From contig NZ_JBHUIZ010000015.1 of NCBI RefSeq assembly GCF_042683165.1, forward strand, positions 1 through 64,000: a stretch of 64,000 nt of DNA, read 5' to 3'. Below are positions 1 through 8,932 of the stretch, piece by piece. The position numbers and the translations under genes are program-made. Source of the DNA: Tigheibacillus halophilus. GTDB lineage: Bacteria; Bacillota; Bacilli; Bacillales; Amphibacillaceae. The notes below the pieces were generated by a model, which was given only the letters and a program-made list of their open reading frames with translations, was not told the DNA's origin and did no database searches. Every line of letters starts with the position of its first letter. Position 1 is the stretch's first letter.

Positions 1-5
1 AATAA

Positions 6-62
6 AAAACTGAACTGCGAAGTAAGAGCCGTACGCACTCTCACTTACACAGTTCAGTTTAC
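6..62. terminator. Large imperfect hairpin at the edge of a decayed IS element
   Basis: The arms AACTGAACTG at the left and CAGTTCAGTT at the right extend inward with few mismatches to a stem of about 20 bp. The hairpin lies just beyond the broken end of the transposase remnant on the minus strand. It could be a terminator or a leftover of an inverted repeat. Confidence 0.5.
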
Positions 63-74
63 ATTCCCGCGAAA

Positions 75-375
75 TAAACGGTTTTTCGCCACTTTTCCAA
101 CGTTTCCCTTATAGGAATTGTATTTACGAGATATCCGCATAAACTTTACACCTTTCAATCCTGTTTCTCGCATAAGTCGATACACTTTTTTATGGTTAAC
201 ACAATGCCCTAGTTTCTTTGATTCCTTCGTGGTGCGTTTACAACCATATCGTTCATGAAACTTCTTAAACAGCTCGGTAATGGGTTCTTTTAGTTCTGTG
301 TCCGGATCTTCTTTCTCAAAGTTCTTTATATGTTAGTGATAGGTTGCTTCAGGTATACCGCCAACTAAAAAAATT
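75..375 (-). pseudogene. IS3-family OrfB transposase remnant (N-terminal part only)
   Basis: Translating the minus strand gives the pre-integrase part of an IS3/IS150-type OrfB. A helix ending in FKKFHERYGCKR leads to the typical VNHKKVYRLMRETGL block and the KYNSYKG stretch just before the integrase core. The DDE catalytic domain is missing because the similarity stops near position 75. There is an internal stop near 330. It cannot encode an active transposase. It follows the OrfA remnant in the usual order. Confidence 0.75.
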
Positions 376-384
376 ATCTCTTAA

Positions 385-943
385 TCGAAATCCTTCTTTT
401 TTGAGTTTGGATGCCATTTCTGCTTGTGCTTTTCCTGAAAGGTATTCGGGTCTTCCCGAAAAGCTTTCAACTTTTTTAGATATGTATTTTTTAGCCTTAG
501 TAGTTCATTCTCTCGTTCTAATTCTTCTTGCGTCAGCTTTTTCTTTTCGTTTTTCTTTTTGATTGGTTTTGAGACATAGAAGGTCGCCCCTTGTGTTTTG
601 GATGCAGGCCTTCTTCCCCTTGTTCATCAAATGTTTTCATCCAACGGTGAATTAACGAGGAATTATTTAATCTAAATTGTTCAGCAGTTTCCTGATAAGA
701 AGCACCTGTTTCTAACATAAAGTGTAACGTATCTAATTTAAATTGAACAGAATAGGCCACCTTCACTTTTCTTCGTTTTAAGCCCTCCACTCCTTGTGTA
801 TTATAGGCTCTTATCCAATCTCGTAAAGGGGTTTTAGAGGGCATATTGGATTTCTCCGCTAATAATTTATAACCAAGATTTCCATACAAATACAAATACT
901 CGGTAACAAGTTTTACTTTTAAATTCCTCGCTATATTTAGCCA
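385..943 (-). pseudogene. IS150-type OrfA remnant, frameshifted
   Basis: The body reads as an IS3/IS150-group OrfA with two helix-turn-helix segments (KTPLRDWIRAYNTQG and SLIHRWMKTFDEQGEEGL), followed in another frame by a leucine-zipper tail (LTQEELERENELLRLKNTYL). The natural start is the ATG at 943 (MAKYSEEFK). One extra A in the run near 915-923 shifts this start out of frame with the body. A second frame change near 545 separates the zipper tail. The longest open frame, 958 to 533, therefore starts artificially. The gene is inactive. Confidence 0.8.
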
Positions 944-1396
944 TAAAAAACACCCCAAAAAGTTAGATTTTTCACTAAACCTTTCGGGGTCGGTACCAAT
1001 TCTCCGGGTTCTTTTTTTATCATACGTGAAAGAGATAAATTGGGCCTATGAAACATAAAAAAGTTAAATCAGAGAGACAGAAGTTTTGGCCCTCAAGTTC
1101 CTTTTAATTAACGATGAATTGTAATTATATAGAATTTTTTAATAGGTTGCGAAGTAAATATATATTCTCCTAGAAAATTCTGGCTTGGATAACGAAAATC
1201 ATAAAATAATATGCGTCTATTAAATATGATCTGTCTCTAAAAAAATTAATAAGTTTAAAAATCATTTACTGTATTCTGCAAGTGATTTAACATAAAAATG
1301 TCTTGTGGAACATTAATCGCCCTTAGAGGTTGTTTTGGTTGTGGGCGAAATAATTATGTTGCATACAAATTCATACATCATACAGATAATTGTAAA

Positions 1397-1446
1397 TAAA
1401 ATCCTATTTGAACCTCTTATCTGGAGATTCAAATAGGATTTTTGAT
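1397..1446. terminator. Bidirectional-looking terminator downstream of the yheCD-type gene
   Basis: A 14-bp perfect stem (arm TCCTATTTGAA and its complement TTCAAATAGGA) has T-runs on both strands. It sits just past the stop codon of the minus-strand gene ending at 1466. The rest of 959-1465 is AT-rich with no gene I can support. Confidence 0.8.
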
Positions 1447-1465
1447 AATGGTAAGATATATTTAT

Positions 1466-3910
1466 TCAATTTACTAAAGTGCGGCAGTAATCAAGCACCG
1501 CCTCTGCCATTACCTCCTCCTCATGAAAATTACTAGGGCTATCTGGATTAATTTCAATTATGCTTATTTGACTATTACAATCAAGCAAAAAGATTATAGT
1601 CAATTCATTAATAAATTCTGTTGTGTTTTTTTCAACCATGCCAGGAACATACTGATAAAGTTCTTCTCGGCGCGCTTCAAACTCATTAACCTTATCAGTA
1701 CTAAATTTATGTTTTAATACATCCGATGGATTTTGATTGACATTCTTATTATCTTGATTAGTGCTATTGACGTACTCGCTGACAACTATCCATTGCCCCA
1801 AACTATTCTTCATCATATGTGTATGAATTTCTACTCCAAGATCTGTAATAGGGTATTGCTGGATAATAAATGAATCATCTTTCAATAATTGCTTTAAAAA
1901 ATGCTGAAAAGCAATCCGGTTATACTTCTTTTCCTTTTGCTCAGTTGCAACGATGAACTCTCCTGAAGAGTTTGGTATAAACTTATAGCCATTGCAAGGA
2001 TATGATGCTTTATTTTGATTTAATAATGATGTACCATGGTTTTCAATGAATTTTGTAACATCTCTCGGCTTGGTAACCTGCATATAAGGCACAAGTAGGC
2101 TTTTTAATCTCTTGTTTTCTCCCCATTTATTGAAAAGCTCAACACGTGTATAGGTATGAGCAGGCCATTCATTTGTAAATGGAATATCAGCAAATTCATC
2201 GTAAATCAATTCCATATTTGCATTACCCCTTTGTTTTAAACGGTCGAAAATGACATCTGGATATGCTGTTATATGAGGAATCCATTCACCATTTTGAAAA
2301 AAATACCCTCGAATCAACATTTCGTCAAAATCAATATCTGTCGGTGAGAACGAGAATAAATGCATATTGGCTTTTTCTGCAGCTTGGGTACTTGCAATTG
2401 CCAGTGAATCAAACGTATTCTTCCCTACAAGCATGCCTAGCAAGGGCTTGCTACTACTCTCATGTATTGTTATATTGCTTTTTTTAGCTTGAAACTGACC
2501 AGGGTTGTTTATCCTCGCGGGATCTGTATGAAAAATGCCATTTTCTGCAATATATTTAGCGTAAGCTATTGTATTTACGGCTCTTTTTTGTTCGTGGTAT
2601 GCGGTTTGTGGCCCATTGTTAGCTTCATGCATCCAATACTTGCCCTGGTCATCTATGGCTAAATCTATTCCTAGTTCATCAAGTGCTAACCCATATAGCT
2701 TATCTAGATGACGCGCAATTTCTAAAGAAAGGCCTAAGATGTTTGTTTCGTGAGTACTTCCAATGCTTTCTCCATACTCATTCATGAGAAAATCATGAAA
2801 ATCTTCCACTCTGCCATCTGTGACAACATTACTTAGATTACTTTTCTTACTGCCGATACGTGGATAAATATGTGTCAGAGTCCAACGTCCTTTTCCGTCT
2901 TTTTGAACATGAGCCCGAAAATGATATGGCTCATCCTGCTTAGTACGGGTATGAATATATCGCTGCATAATAAAGCTTCCTTTTTCTCTCAAAATAACAG
3001 CTTGTAACCACTGATTAAAGGCTTCATGATTCATGATCTTCTCTTTTTTATGTGTCGATATGATATACCGACTGCCTTTTTTTGTCACAAAGTAAATGTT
3101 TTCTCCACGATTAGATAGCAGGTATTTAAATACAACTTTATTATTTTTGTCCAAAAAGTCATAGACATTCTTTTCATTCTTGCATACAAGGAAAGGAACA
3201 AGTAAATCAGTATATTTTCTGTATTCAGCCATCTTTTTAGGCAGCGTGTATTTATTTCCGACATGAAAACTAGTAAATGGGATTAATTTTCTCAGTTTTC
3301 TATCTGTCTGCGTACGTTTTCCTGCCCCAACATTATTAATTACATCAGGGAATGGAGATTTAACATGTTCCCATTTCCCATTGACCCATACTTTAGCGTC
3401 AATTTCCTCTTTATCAAAATTCACATCGTTTGAAGTGAAAAATAATAATCTAGCATGCTGACGCTCACTCTCCTTAACCATAGCATTCACACGTTCTTCT
3501 GGATAAAAATCAAGAGGATTGTAGAATGAATGGAACACTCCGATAGAGCGAATTTCATTCGGCTTTATTGGTGCTAGTTCATGCCTGATTATTGTCTCTA
3601 TTCGTTTCAACTTTGGCATGAACGCGAATTGCACAATCTCATTAATTTTTATGAAATTACCTTTTTCGAAATGCCTGCTAATCATCAATAGGTATTCTTC
3701 TACATCTGTTATTGCTTTCGTAAGATCAACAGAAGCAATAGTTTTTGTAAACTGACTTACCGCCTCAAAACCCTCCACAATAGAAGTAAGGATAAAGATG
3801 CTCTGATTAACTTCCTTTTCTTTGACAAGGTTATGGAAGTGTTCTGTTGCCTCCAATAATGTTTTGATGAGGTTATGAGACTGCACTAATTGTTTATTAT
3901 CAACGGACAT
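1466..3910 (-). CDS. YheC/YheD-family ATP-grasp protein, tandem two-domain form
   Basis: The 814-residue protein belongs to the YheC/YheD endospore coat-associated ATP-grasp family. After a helical N-terminal part (about 1-105) it carries two copies of the same architecture. The first, about 110-465, has GVFHSFYNPLDFYP and the ATP-grasp metal site near WMHEANNGPQ. The second, about 485-805, opens with LGMLVGKNTFDSLAI and ends with IIEINPDSPSNF. Single-domain members are usually about 350-450 residues, so this is a duplicated or fused form. The start has a good AGGAG site about 6 bases upstream. The gene stands alone on the minus strand, with a terminator just after it. The substrate is unknown. 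Family members are linked to the spore coat or to ATP-dependent ligation. Confidence 0.85.
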   Translation of the reverse strand: MSVDNKQLVQSHNLIKTLLEATEHFHNLVKEKEVNQSIFILTSIVEGFEAVSQFTKTIASVDLTKAITDVEEYLLMISRHFEKGNFIKINEIVQFAFMPKLKRIETIIRHELAPIKPNEIRSIGVFHSFYNPLDFYPEERVNAMVKESERQHARLLFFTSNDVNFDKEEIDAKVWVNGKWEHVKSPFPDVINNVGAGKRTQTDRKLRKLIPFTSFHVGNKYTLPKKMAEYRKYTDLLVPFLVCKNEKNVYDFLDKNNKVVFKYLLSNRGENIYFVTKKGSRYIISTHKKEKIMNHEAFNQWLQAVILREKGSFIMQRYIHTRTKQDEPYHFRAHVQKDGKGRWTLTHIYPRIGSKKSNLSNVVTDGRVEDFHDFLMNEYGESIGSTHETNILGLSLEIARHLDKLYGLALDELGIDLAIDDQGKYWMHEANNGPQTAYHEQKRAVNTIAYAKYIAENGIFHTDPARINNPGQFQAKKSNITIHESSSKPLLGMLVGKNTFDSLAIASTQAAEKANMHLFSFSPTDIDFDEMLIRGYFFQNGEWIPHITAYPDVIFDRLKQRGNANMELIYDEFADIPFTNEWPAHTYTRVELFNKWGENKRLKSLLVPYMQVTKPRDVTKFIENHGTSLLNQNKASYPCNGYKFIPNSSGEFIVATEQKEKKYNRIAFQHFLKQLLKDDSFIIQQYPITDLGVEIHTHMMKNSLGQWIVVSEYVNSTNQDNKNVNQNPSDVLKHKFSTDKVNEFEARREELYQYVPGMVEKNTTEFINELTIIFLLDCNSQISIIEINPDSPSNFHEEEVMAEAVLDYCRTLVN

Positions 3911-4153
3911 AATACTGCTCCTATCAAGTGAAATTGTATATTAGCCTAGAAAGCCCTATTGATAATATCGGTTTAACAGTTGGTGTTGTGAAGTAAAGAA
4001 GAATTTGTTAATTCTTTGTATAGCTTAGAATAAATGGCTTATTCGTAAAGATGCTAAAAACATTTTGATTTACTTGAAACTTTGTCAATTCACCAACACC
4101 CCCACATATCTGCTATAATAAACCTAAACCCCACCACCAAAGGAGGCACTCTC

Positions 4154-5017
4154 ATGAACATCGGCGCTATTGAGGCTGGCGGCACAAAATTCGTTTGTGC
4201 GGTCGCAGATGAATCCGGAAAAATTACAGCAAAAACAACATTTCCAACAGAGGATCCTGAAACAACTTTTCAAAACGTACAGCGTTTTTTCGGCGACCAT
4301 CAAATACATGCACTTGGCATTGGCAGTTTCGGTCCGGTTGACTTAGATAAAAGCAGCAATACATATGGCAGTATCCTCAACACACCAAAAACAAAATGGA
4401 AAAACTATGATGTGCTCGGGCGATTAAAGAAAGATTTGCAGATTCCTATCTTTATAGATACAGACGTCAACGCTGCGGCATTGGCAGAATACCAGTATGG
4501 TGCTGGGAGAGATGTCAGCAGCTGCATGTACATTACAGTTGGGACAGGCATCGGGGCAGGTTTTGTCCAAAATGGAAAAACATATATTGGAAAGAGCCAT
4601 CCGGAAATGGGGCATATTCTTGTCAGACAACACGCATCTGACCAGTTTGCTGGCAACTGTCCATACCATGGTAATTGTCTGGAAGGGTTGGCATCAGGTC
4701 CTGCTATCGAAAAACGTTATGGCAAAAAAGGAATAGAACTAGCGGATGCGCAGCATGTCTGGGAGCTGGAGGCATTTTATCTGGCGCAGGCGATCATGAA
4801 CTATTTCCTAATATTGTCACCGGAGCGAGTGATCCTCGGAGGCGGCGTGATGAAGCAGGGGCAGCTATATCCGCTTGTAAGGAAAAAATTCCTTGAACTG
4901 GTCAATGATTATGTGGCTGTGGATGATATGGAAACGTTCATCGTCGCACCCGAACTCGATGACGAACAAGGCATAAGGGGAGCAATGGAACTGGTTCGTT
5001 CGGCGGATAACGTATGA
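4154..5017 (+). CDS. gmuE: ROK-family fructokinase
   Basis: The 287-residue protein is a cytoplasmic ATP-dependent sugar kinase of the ROK family, fructokinase type. It has the N-terminal phosphate loop AIEAGGTKFVCAV, the DVNAAALAEY segment, the GTGIGAGFV loop, and the zinc-binding NCPYHGNCLEGLASGPAI stretch typical of ScrK/GmuE enzymes. The open frame extends upstream to 4082, but an AAAGGAGG site precedes the ATG at 4154, so I use that start. It lies directly upstream of the beta-glucoside PTS operon, separated by a terminator and a cre-bearing promoter. This resembles the pairing seen in gmu/lic-type regions. The gene symbol is by family resemblance only. Confidence 0.85.
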   Translation: MNIGAIEAGGTKFVCAVADESGKITAKTTFPTEDPETTFQNVQRFFGDHQIHALGIGSFGPVDLDKSSNTYGSILNTPKTKWKNYDVLGRLKKDLQIPIFIDTDVNAAALAEYQYGAGRDVSSCMYITVGTGIGAGFVQNGKTYIGKSHPEMGHILVRQHASDQFAGNCPYHGNCLEGLASGPAIEKRYGKKGIELADAQHVWELEAFYLAQAIMNYFLILSPERVILGGGVMKQGQLYPLVRKKFLELVNDYVAVDDMETFIVAPELDDEQGIRGAMELVRSADNV

Positions 5018-5076
5018 TTCATTAAAGCAAGTGGCTGAATTTCATACTGGGATGTGAATAGGATAGCACTCTAAGT

Positions 5077-5107
5077 GAGCCAGGGGATTTGTTCCTCTGG
5101 CTTTTCT
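5077..5107 (+). terminator. Rho-independent terminator after the fructokinase
   Basis: The stem AGCCAGGGGA/TCCTCTGGCT is followed by TTTTCTT. It separates the fructokinase from the PTS operon promoter. Confidence 0.8.
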
Positions 5108-5149
5108 TGAAGCATTTCCGCCTTATGAAGGAAAAAAGATATGTGTAGT

Positions 5150-5163
5150 TGTAAGCGCTTTTA
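5150..5163 (+). promoter_or_regulatory. Candidate cre site (CcpA) in the PTS operon promoter
   Basis: TGTAAGCGCTTTTA matches the cre pattern (TGWAANCGNTNWCA) except near the end. A plausible -10 (TACAAT, 5167-5172) lies 3 bases downstream, so CcpA binding would block the promoter. No good -35 is present, consistent with a promoter needing further control. Confidence 0.6.
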
Positions 5164-5213
5164 ATCTACAATGACAGTGTAAGGAAGTTAAACGATGGAG
5201 GGGGGAATAATCC

Positions 5214-5525
5214 GTGAAACGGATTTTATTAGCATGTTCATCAGGTATGTCAACAAGCCTGCTGGTTTCAAAAATGAAAGAAACAGCCAAAGAAAGAGGC
5301 ATCGAAACGGAGATATGGGCGGTAGCACAGGATAAGGCAATGCAGGATATGAAGAGGGCTGATGTGTTGTTGATTGGGCCGCAAATGCGTTTCATGAAAA
5401 AGAAGCTCGGAAAAGCTGCCGAAGAAGCAGGCATCCCGCTGGATGTCATCGATCCTGTCGCATATGGACGAATCGATGGACAGGCGGTTTTGAATAAGGC
5501 TTTGGAATTGATAGACGGAAAATGA
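5214..5525 (+). CDS. licB: PTS beta-glucoside/cellobiose-type IIB component
   Basis: The 103-residue cytoplasmic phosphocarrier is of the lactose/cellobiose (Lac) PTS family. Its active cysteine is residue 8, in the LLACSSGMSTSLLV loop, which accepts phosphate from IIA and passes it to the incoming sugar. The start is GTG, preceded by GGAGGGGGG. It is the first gene of the IIB-IIC-IIA-glycosidase operon. The symbol reflects family and gene order. Whether the sugar is cellobiose, lichenan oligomers or another beta-glucoside cannot be told from sequence. Confidence 0.9.
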   Translation: MKRILLACSSGMSTSLLVSKMKETAKERGIETEIWAVAQDKAMQDMKRADVLLIGPQMRFMKKKLGKAAEEAGIPLDVIDPVAYGRIDGQAVLNKALELIDGK

Positions 5526-5557
5526 TAGAGAAAAAAGGATAATTGGGGGGAACCACA

Positions 5558-6886
5558 ATGAATAAGTTCATGGAGGTTTTAGAAAATATTCTGATGCCGG
5601 TTGCGGACAAATTGAATAACAACCGGTACCTGACAGCATTGCGCGATGGCTTCATGGTTGCTTTGCCACTGATTATTTTCGGTTCCATCTTCGTCGTTAT
5701 CGCTAATTTCCCATTTTTGGACAAGATCATCAGCAAGGGAGCATTTGAAACCTATCAACAGATGCTTGGCCCTGCTTCAGATGCGACGCTTAGTATTATG
5801 GGACTGTTTGTGATCATGGGGATTGGTTACAAATTGACACAGCATTATGGCTTGGAAGCGGTATACGGCGGTGCAGTGGCGATTGCTTCATTCCTCATTT
5901 TGACACCGCAGACATTGGAAAATGCGACGGGTGTCATCCCGACGGAAGTGCTTGGGGCTAAGGGCATGTTCCTGGGAATATTCACTGCTTTCATTTCAGC
6001 GGAATTATATCGATTCTTTGTACAAAAAAATTGGATCATCAAGATGCCTCCAGGTGTTCCTGATGCGGTATCTAAATCGTTCAGTGCGCTGATACCGATC
6101 ACGTTCACATTAGGTGCATTCCTAATCGTTCGGATCATCTTCGGCTTTACATCTTTCGATACGGTGCAAAACTTCATTTATACGATCATTCAACAGCCAT
6201 TGACACATCTTGGCAGCGGTTTGACTGCAACAATTATCGCTGTATTGCTTATTCAGATATTCTGGTTTTTCGGATTGCATGGCCAAATCATCGTCAATTC
6301 GGTATTCGACCCGATTTGGTACGCGTTGAATGATGAAAATCTGCAAGCGTTCAAAGCTGGTGCTGGAGAGCTTCCGAATGTCGTCACCAAACAGTTTGTC
6401 GATTCATTTTTAGTTGGGATGGGCGGCTCGGGTATGACATTAGCTGTCGTCATTCTGATATTCATTATCGGAAAAAGCAGGCAAACAAAAGAGTTAGGCA
6501 AACTCGGGGGACCAGCAGGTATTTTCAATGTGAACGAACCGATCATTTTCGGGCTGCCGATTATCATGAATCCATTGATATTGATTCCTTGGCTGGTTGC
6601 GCCGGTAGTTGTGACGCTGACGACGTATTTCTCGATGTCCTGGGGATTGGTACCAAGACCGGCAGGGATTATCGTGCCGTGGACAACACCAGTTATCCTG
6701 AATGGGTTCCTTGCAACTGGGAATGCGTGGCAGGGTGCGGTACTGCAAGCCTTCAATCTTGGACTCGTTGTTTGTATCTGGTGGCCTTTCCTGAAATTAT
6801 TGGACAAAAACTACTATGAAACAGAACGGGAAGATAAAACGAATGAAGTGAAAGCGAATCAGGAAAAACATCAGGTTCTTGGATGA
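5558..6886 (+). CDS. licC: PTS beta-glucoside/cellobiose-type IIC permease
   Basis: The 442-residue integral membrane protein, with about 10 hydrophobic segments, is a Lac-family IIC sugar channel. It contains the conserved NEPIIFGLPIIMNP region that lines the substrate site, and the late motif LVPRPAGIIVPWTTP. The open frame begins at a TTG at 5543, but the ATG at 5558 has GGGGGG about 7 bases upstream and starts in the usual place (MNKFMEVLENILMPVADKL). It is 32 bases after the IIB stop and co-transcribed with it. Confidence 0.9.
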   Translation: MNKFMEVLENILMPVADKLNNNRYLTALRDGFMVALPLIIFGSIFVVIANFPFLDKIISKGAFETYQQMLGPASDATLSIMGLFVIMGIGYKLTQHYGLEAVYGGAVAIASFLILTPQTLENATGVIPTEVLGAKGMFLGIFTAFISAELYRFFVQKNWIIKMPPGVPDAVSKSFSALIPITFTLGAFLIVRIIFGFTSFDTVQNFIYTIIQQPLTHLGSGLTATIIAVLLIQIFWFFGLHGQIIVNSVFDPIWYALNDENLQAFKAGAGELPNVVTKQFVDSFLVGMGGSGMTLAVVILIFIIGKSRQTKELGKLGGPAGIFNVNEPIIFGLPIIMNPLILIPWLVAPVVVTLTTYFSMSWGLVPRPAGIIVPWTTPVILNGFLATGNAWQGAVLQAFNLGLVVCIWWPFLKLLDKNYYETEREDKTNEVKANQEKHQVLG

Positions 6887-6998
6887 ACATCAAGCGGTTT
6901 GTTTACAAACTGGCAATACAGCTATTTTGAAAATTGCTGGCCATGCACAGTACAGCGCTTGACTGAACCAATTAGACGAAGCACAGAGGTGACTGGAT

Positions 6999-7304
6999 AT
7001 GGAACGTACAACAGAGATAGCTTTTCAAATCATTTTATATGCAGGCAACGGAAAATCGAACGCAATGGAAGCTATTCAGGCGGCAAAAGAAGATGATTTT
7101 GAGGAAGCGGATCGATTGATCGAGGCGGCTGGAGAAGAGCTGAGCAAAGCACATGGTTTTCAAACACAGTTGCTTCAAGAAGAAGCAAACGGCCAGGAGG
7201 CTTCTGTCAACGTTATGCTGGTTCATTCCCAGGACCATTTGATGACATCCATGACAGTCAGGGACCTTGCTGTCGAAATCATTGAAATCTATCGCCATAA
7301 ATAA
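6999..7304 (+). CDS. licA: PTS lactose/cellobiose-type IIA component
   Basis: The 101-residue all-helical protein is of the IIA-Lac/Cel family. The VHSQDHLMTSM block near residues 75-85 contains the histidine phosphorylated by HPr, and the N-terminal GKSNAMEAIQAAK helix is also typical. It is translated from an ATG with a GAGGTGA site. It follows the IIC gene by about 110 bases, with no terminator that I can see between them. Confidence 0.9.
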   Translation: MERTTEIAFQIILYAGNGKSNAMEAIQAAKEDDFEEADRLIEAAGEELSKAHGFQTQLLQEEANGQEASVNVMLVHSQDHLMTSMTVRDLAVEIIEIYRHK

Positions 7305-7378
7305 ACAGGTGAACAAGGGACTGGTATGTGGATAGCCAGCTCTGCTTAAGTATCTATCAGCATATGGGAGGTATGTAT

Positions 7379-8767
7379 ATGTCTATGGAATATAAGTTTC
7401 CGGAAGGCTTCTGGTGGGGCAGTGCGACTTCAGCTACACAAATAGAAGGTGCCGCTAATGAGGGAGGAAAAGGGGAAAATATTTGGGATCATTGGTTTCA
7501 GACAGAACCGAATCGCTTTTTCGAAAATGTGGGGCCCGAAACGACGTCTGATTTTTATCATTGGTATAAAACAGATATACAGCTCATGAAGGAAATCGGC
7601 CATAATTCTTTTCGTATGTCCATCTCCTGGTCGCGGCTGATTCCGGGGGGACGCGGTGAGGTCAACCAGGAAGCGGTTTCCTTTTATAATCGTGTCATTG
7701 ATGAACTTATCGCCAATGATATCGAGCCGTTCGTGAATCTATTTCACTTTGATATGCCATTGGCGCTGCAAAAAGAGGGGGGCTGGGAAAATCGTGAAGT
7801 GACAGATGCTTTTGAAGTATATGCTCAGGAAGCTTTTCGTTTATTTGGTGATCGTGTGAAAAAATGGTTCACTTTTAATGAGCCGATTGTTCCGGTAGAG
7901 GGAGGGTATTTGTACGACTTCCACTATCCGAATGTGGTGGATGGCAAAAGAGCTGCACAAGTCGCATATCATACGATGATCGCCCATGCAAAAGCGGTGC
8001 GAGCATTTAGAAAGAGTCAAGCGAAGGACGGCACTGTCGGCATCATTTTGAACCTCACTCCTTCTTATCCGAGGAGCCAGCATCCCGCAGATCTCAAGGC
8101 GGCCAGAATCGCTGATCTTTTTTTCAATCGCAGTTTCCTGGATCCAGCCGTCCTGGGATACTATCCCCAGGAATTGGCAGAGCTTCTTCGGGAACATGGA
8201 CAATTGCCTGAAACAAAGCAATCAGACAAGGCACTGCTGGAATCCGGGAAAGTGGACATGCTCGGCGTCAATTACTATCAGCCCAGACGTGTCAAAGCGA
8301 AGGAGCATATGCCGAACCTGCATGGTCCATTCATGCCGGACTGGTTCTTTGATAACTATGAGATGCCTGGAAGGAAAATGAATCCATATCGTGGCTGGGA
8401 AATCTATGAAAAAGGTATGTATGATATCATGATGAACTTAAAAAAGAACTATCATAATATCCCTTCCTTCATTTCGGAAAATGGCATGGGTGTACAGGAT
8501 GAAGCCAGATTTGCGGTAGACGGGGAAATCCAGGATGATTATCGGATAGATTTTATCCAGGAACATTTAAAATGGCTGCATCAAGCTATAGAAGAGGGCT
8601 GCAATGCCAAGGGATATCATTTATGGACCTTTATGGACAACTGGTCATGGATGAATGCCTATAAAAATCGCTATGGATTTTTATCAGTGGATTTGGATAC
8701 ACAGGAACGAACGATGAAAAAAAGTGCCCATTGGTTCAGTGTAGTATCCAAAAACAACGGATTTTAA
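7379..8767 (+). CDS. bglH: 6-phospho-beta-glucosidase, GH1 family
   Basis: The 462-residue cytoplasmic GH1 enzyme would hydrolyse the 6-phosphorylated disaccharide delivered by the PTS. Visible landmarks are FWWGSATSATQIEGA at the N terminus, the acid/base glutamate in TFNEPIV, and the nucleophile glutamate in ISENGMG. The frame is open from 7328, but GGGAGG at 7366-7371 fits the ATG at 7379 (7373 and 7385 are alternatives). B. subtilis lic operons use a GH4 enzyme (LicH) in this position, so the GH1 here is closer to the gmuD/bglH arrangement. The symbol is by family only. Confidence 0.9.
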   Translation: MSMEYKFPEGFWWGSATSATQIEGAANEGGKGENIWDHWFQTEPNRFFENVGPETTSDFYHWYKTDIQLMKEIGHNSFRMSISWSRLIPGGRGEVNQEAVSFYNRVIDELIANDIEPFVNLFHFDMPLALQKEGGWENREVTDAFEVYAQEAFRLFGDRVKKWFTFNEPIVPVEGGYLYDFHYPNVVDGKRAAQVAYHTMIAHAKAVRAFRKSQAKDGTVGIILNLTPSYPRSQHPADLKAARIADLFFNRSFLDPAVLGYYPQELAELLREHGQLPETKQSDKALLESGKVDMLGVNYYQPRRVKAKEHMPNLHGPFMPDWFFDNYEMPGRKMNPYRGWEIYEKGMYDIMMNLKKNYHNIPSFISENGMGVQDEARFAVDGEIQDDYRIDFIQEHLKWLHQAIEEGCNAKGYHLWTFMDNWSWMNAYKNRYGFLSVDLDTQERTMKKSAHWFSVVSKNNGF

Positions 8768-8833
8768 GCTGTGGCGGGTTGTCTGCTGTGTTGGTATGAA
8801 TCTTACGTGCAGCCAGATATGAACGGAAGCGCT

Positions 8834-8870
8834 GCAAAAAGTTCTGATCCGATTGGTCAGGACTTTTTGC
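8834..8870 (+). terminator. Hairpin between the glycosidase and the regulator
   Basis: GCAAAAAGTTCTGA and TCAGGACTTTTTGC form a 14-bp stem with one G-T pair. There is no separate T-run, but the arm itself carries TTTTT. It may partly terminate the operon ahead of the regulator gene. Confidence 0.6.
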
Positions 8871-8932
8871 ACGATGTATTTCGCTTACTGCATCAAAACA
8901 AGAAATCTATCTGCTAAAAAAGGATGATAGAT

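Noticed and set aside
6253..6807. 184-codon minus-strand frame opposite the PTS IIC gene
   Set aside because: It is a shadow of the IIC gene with no ribosome site and no family character.
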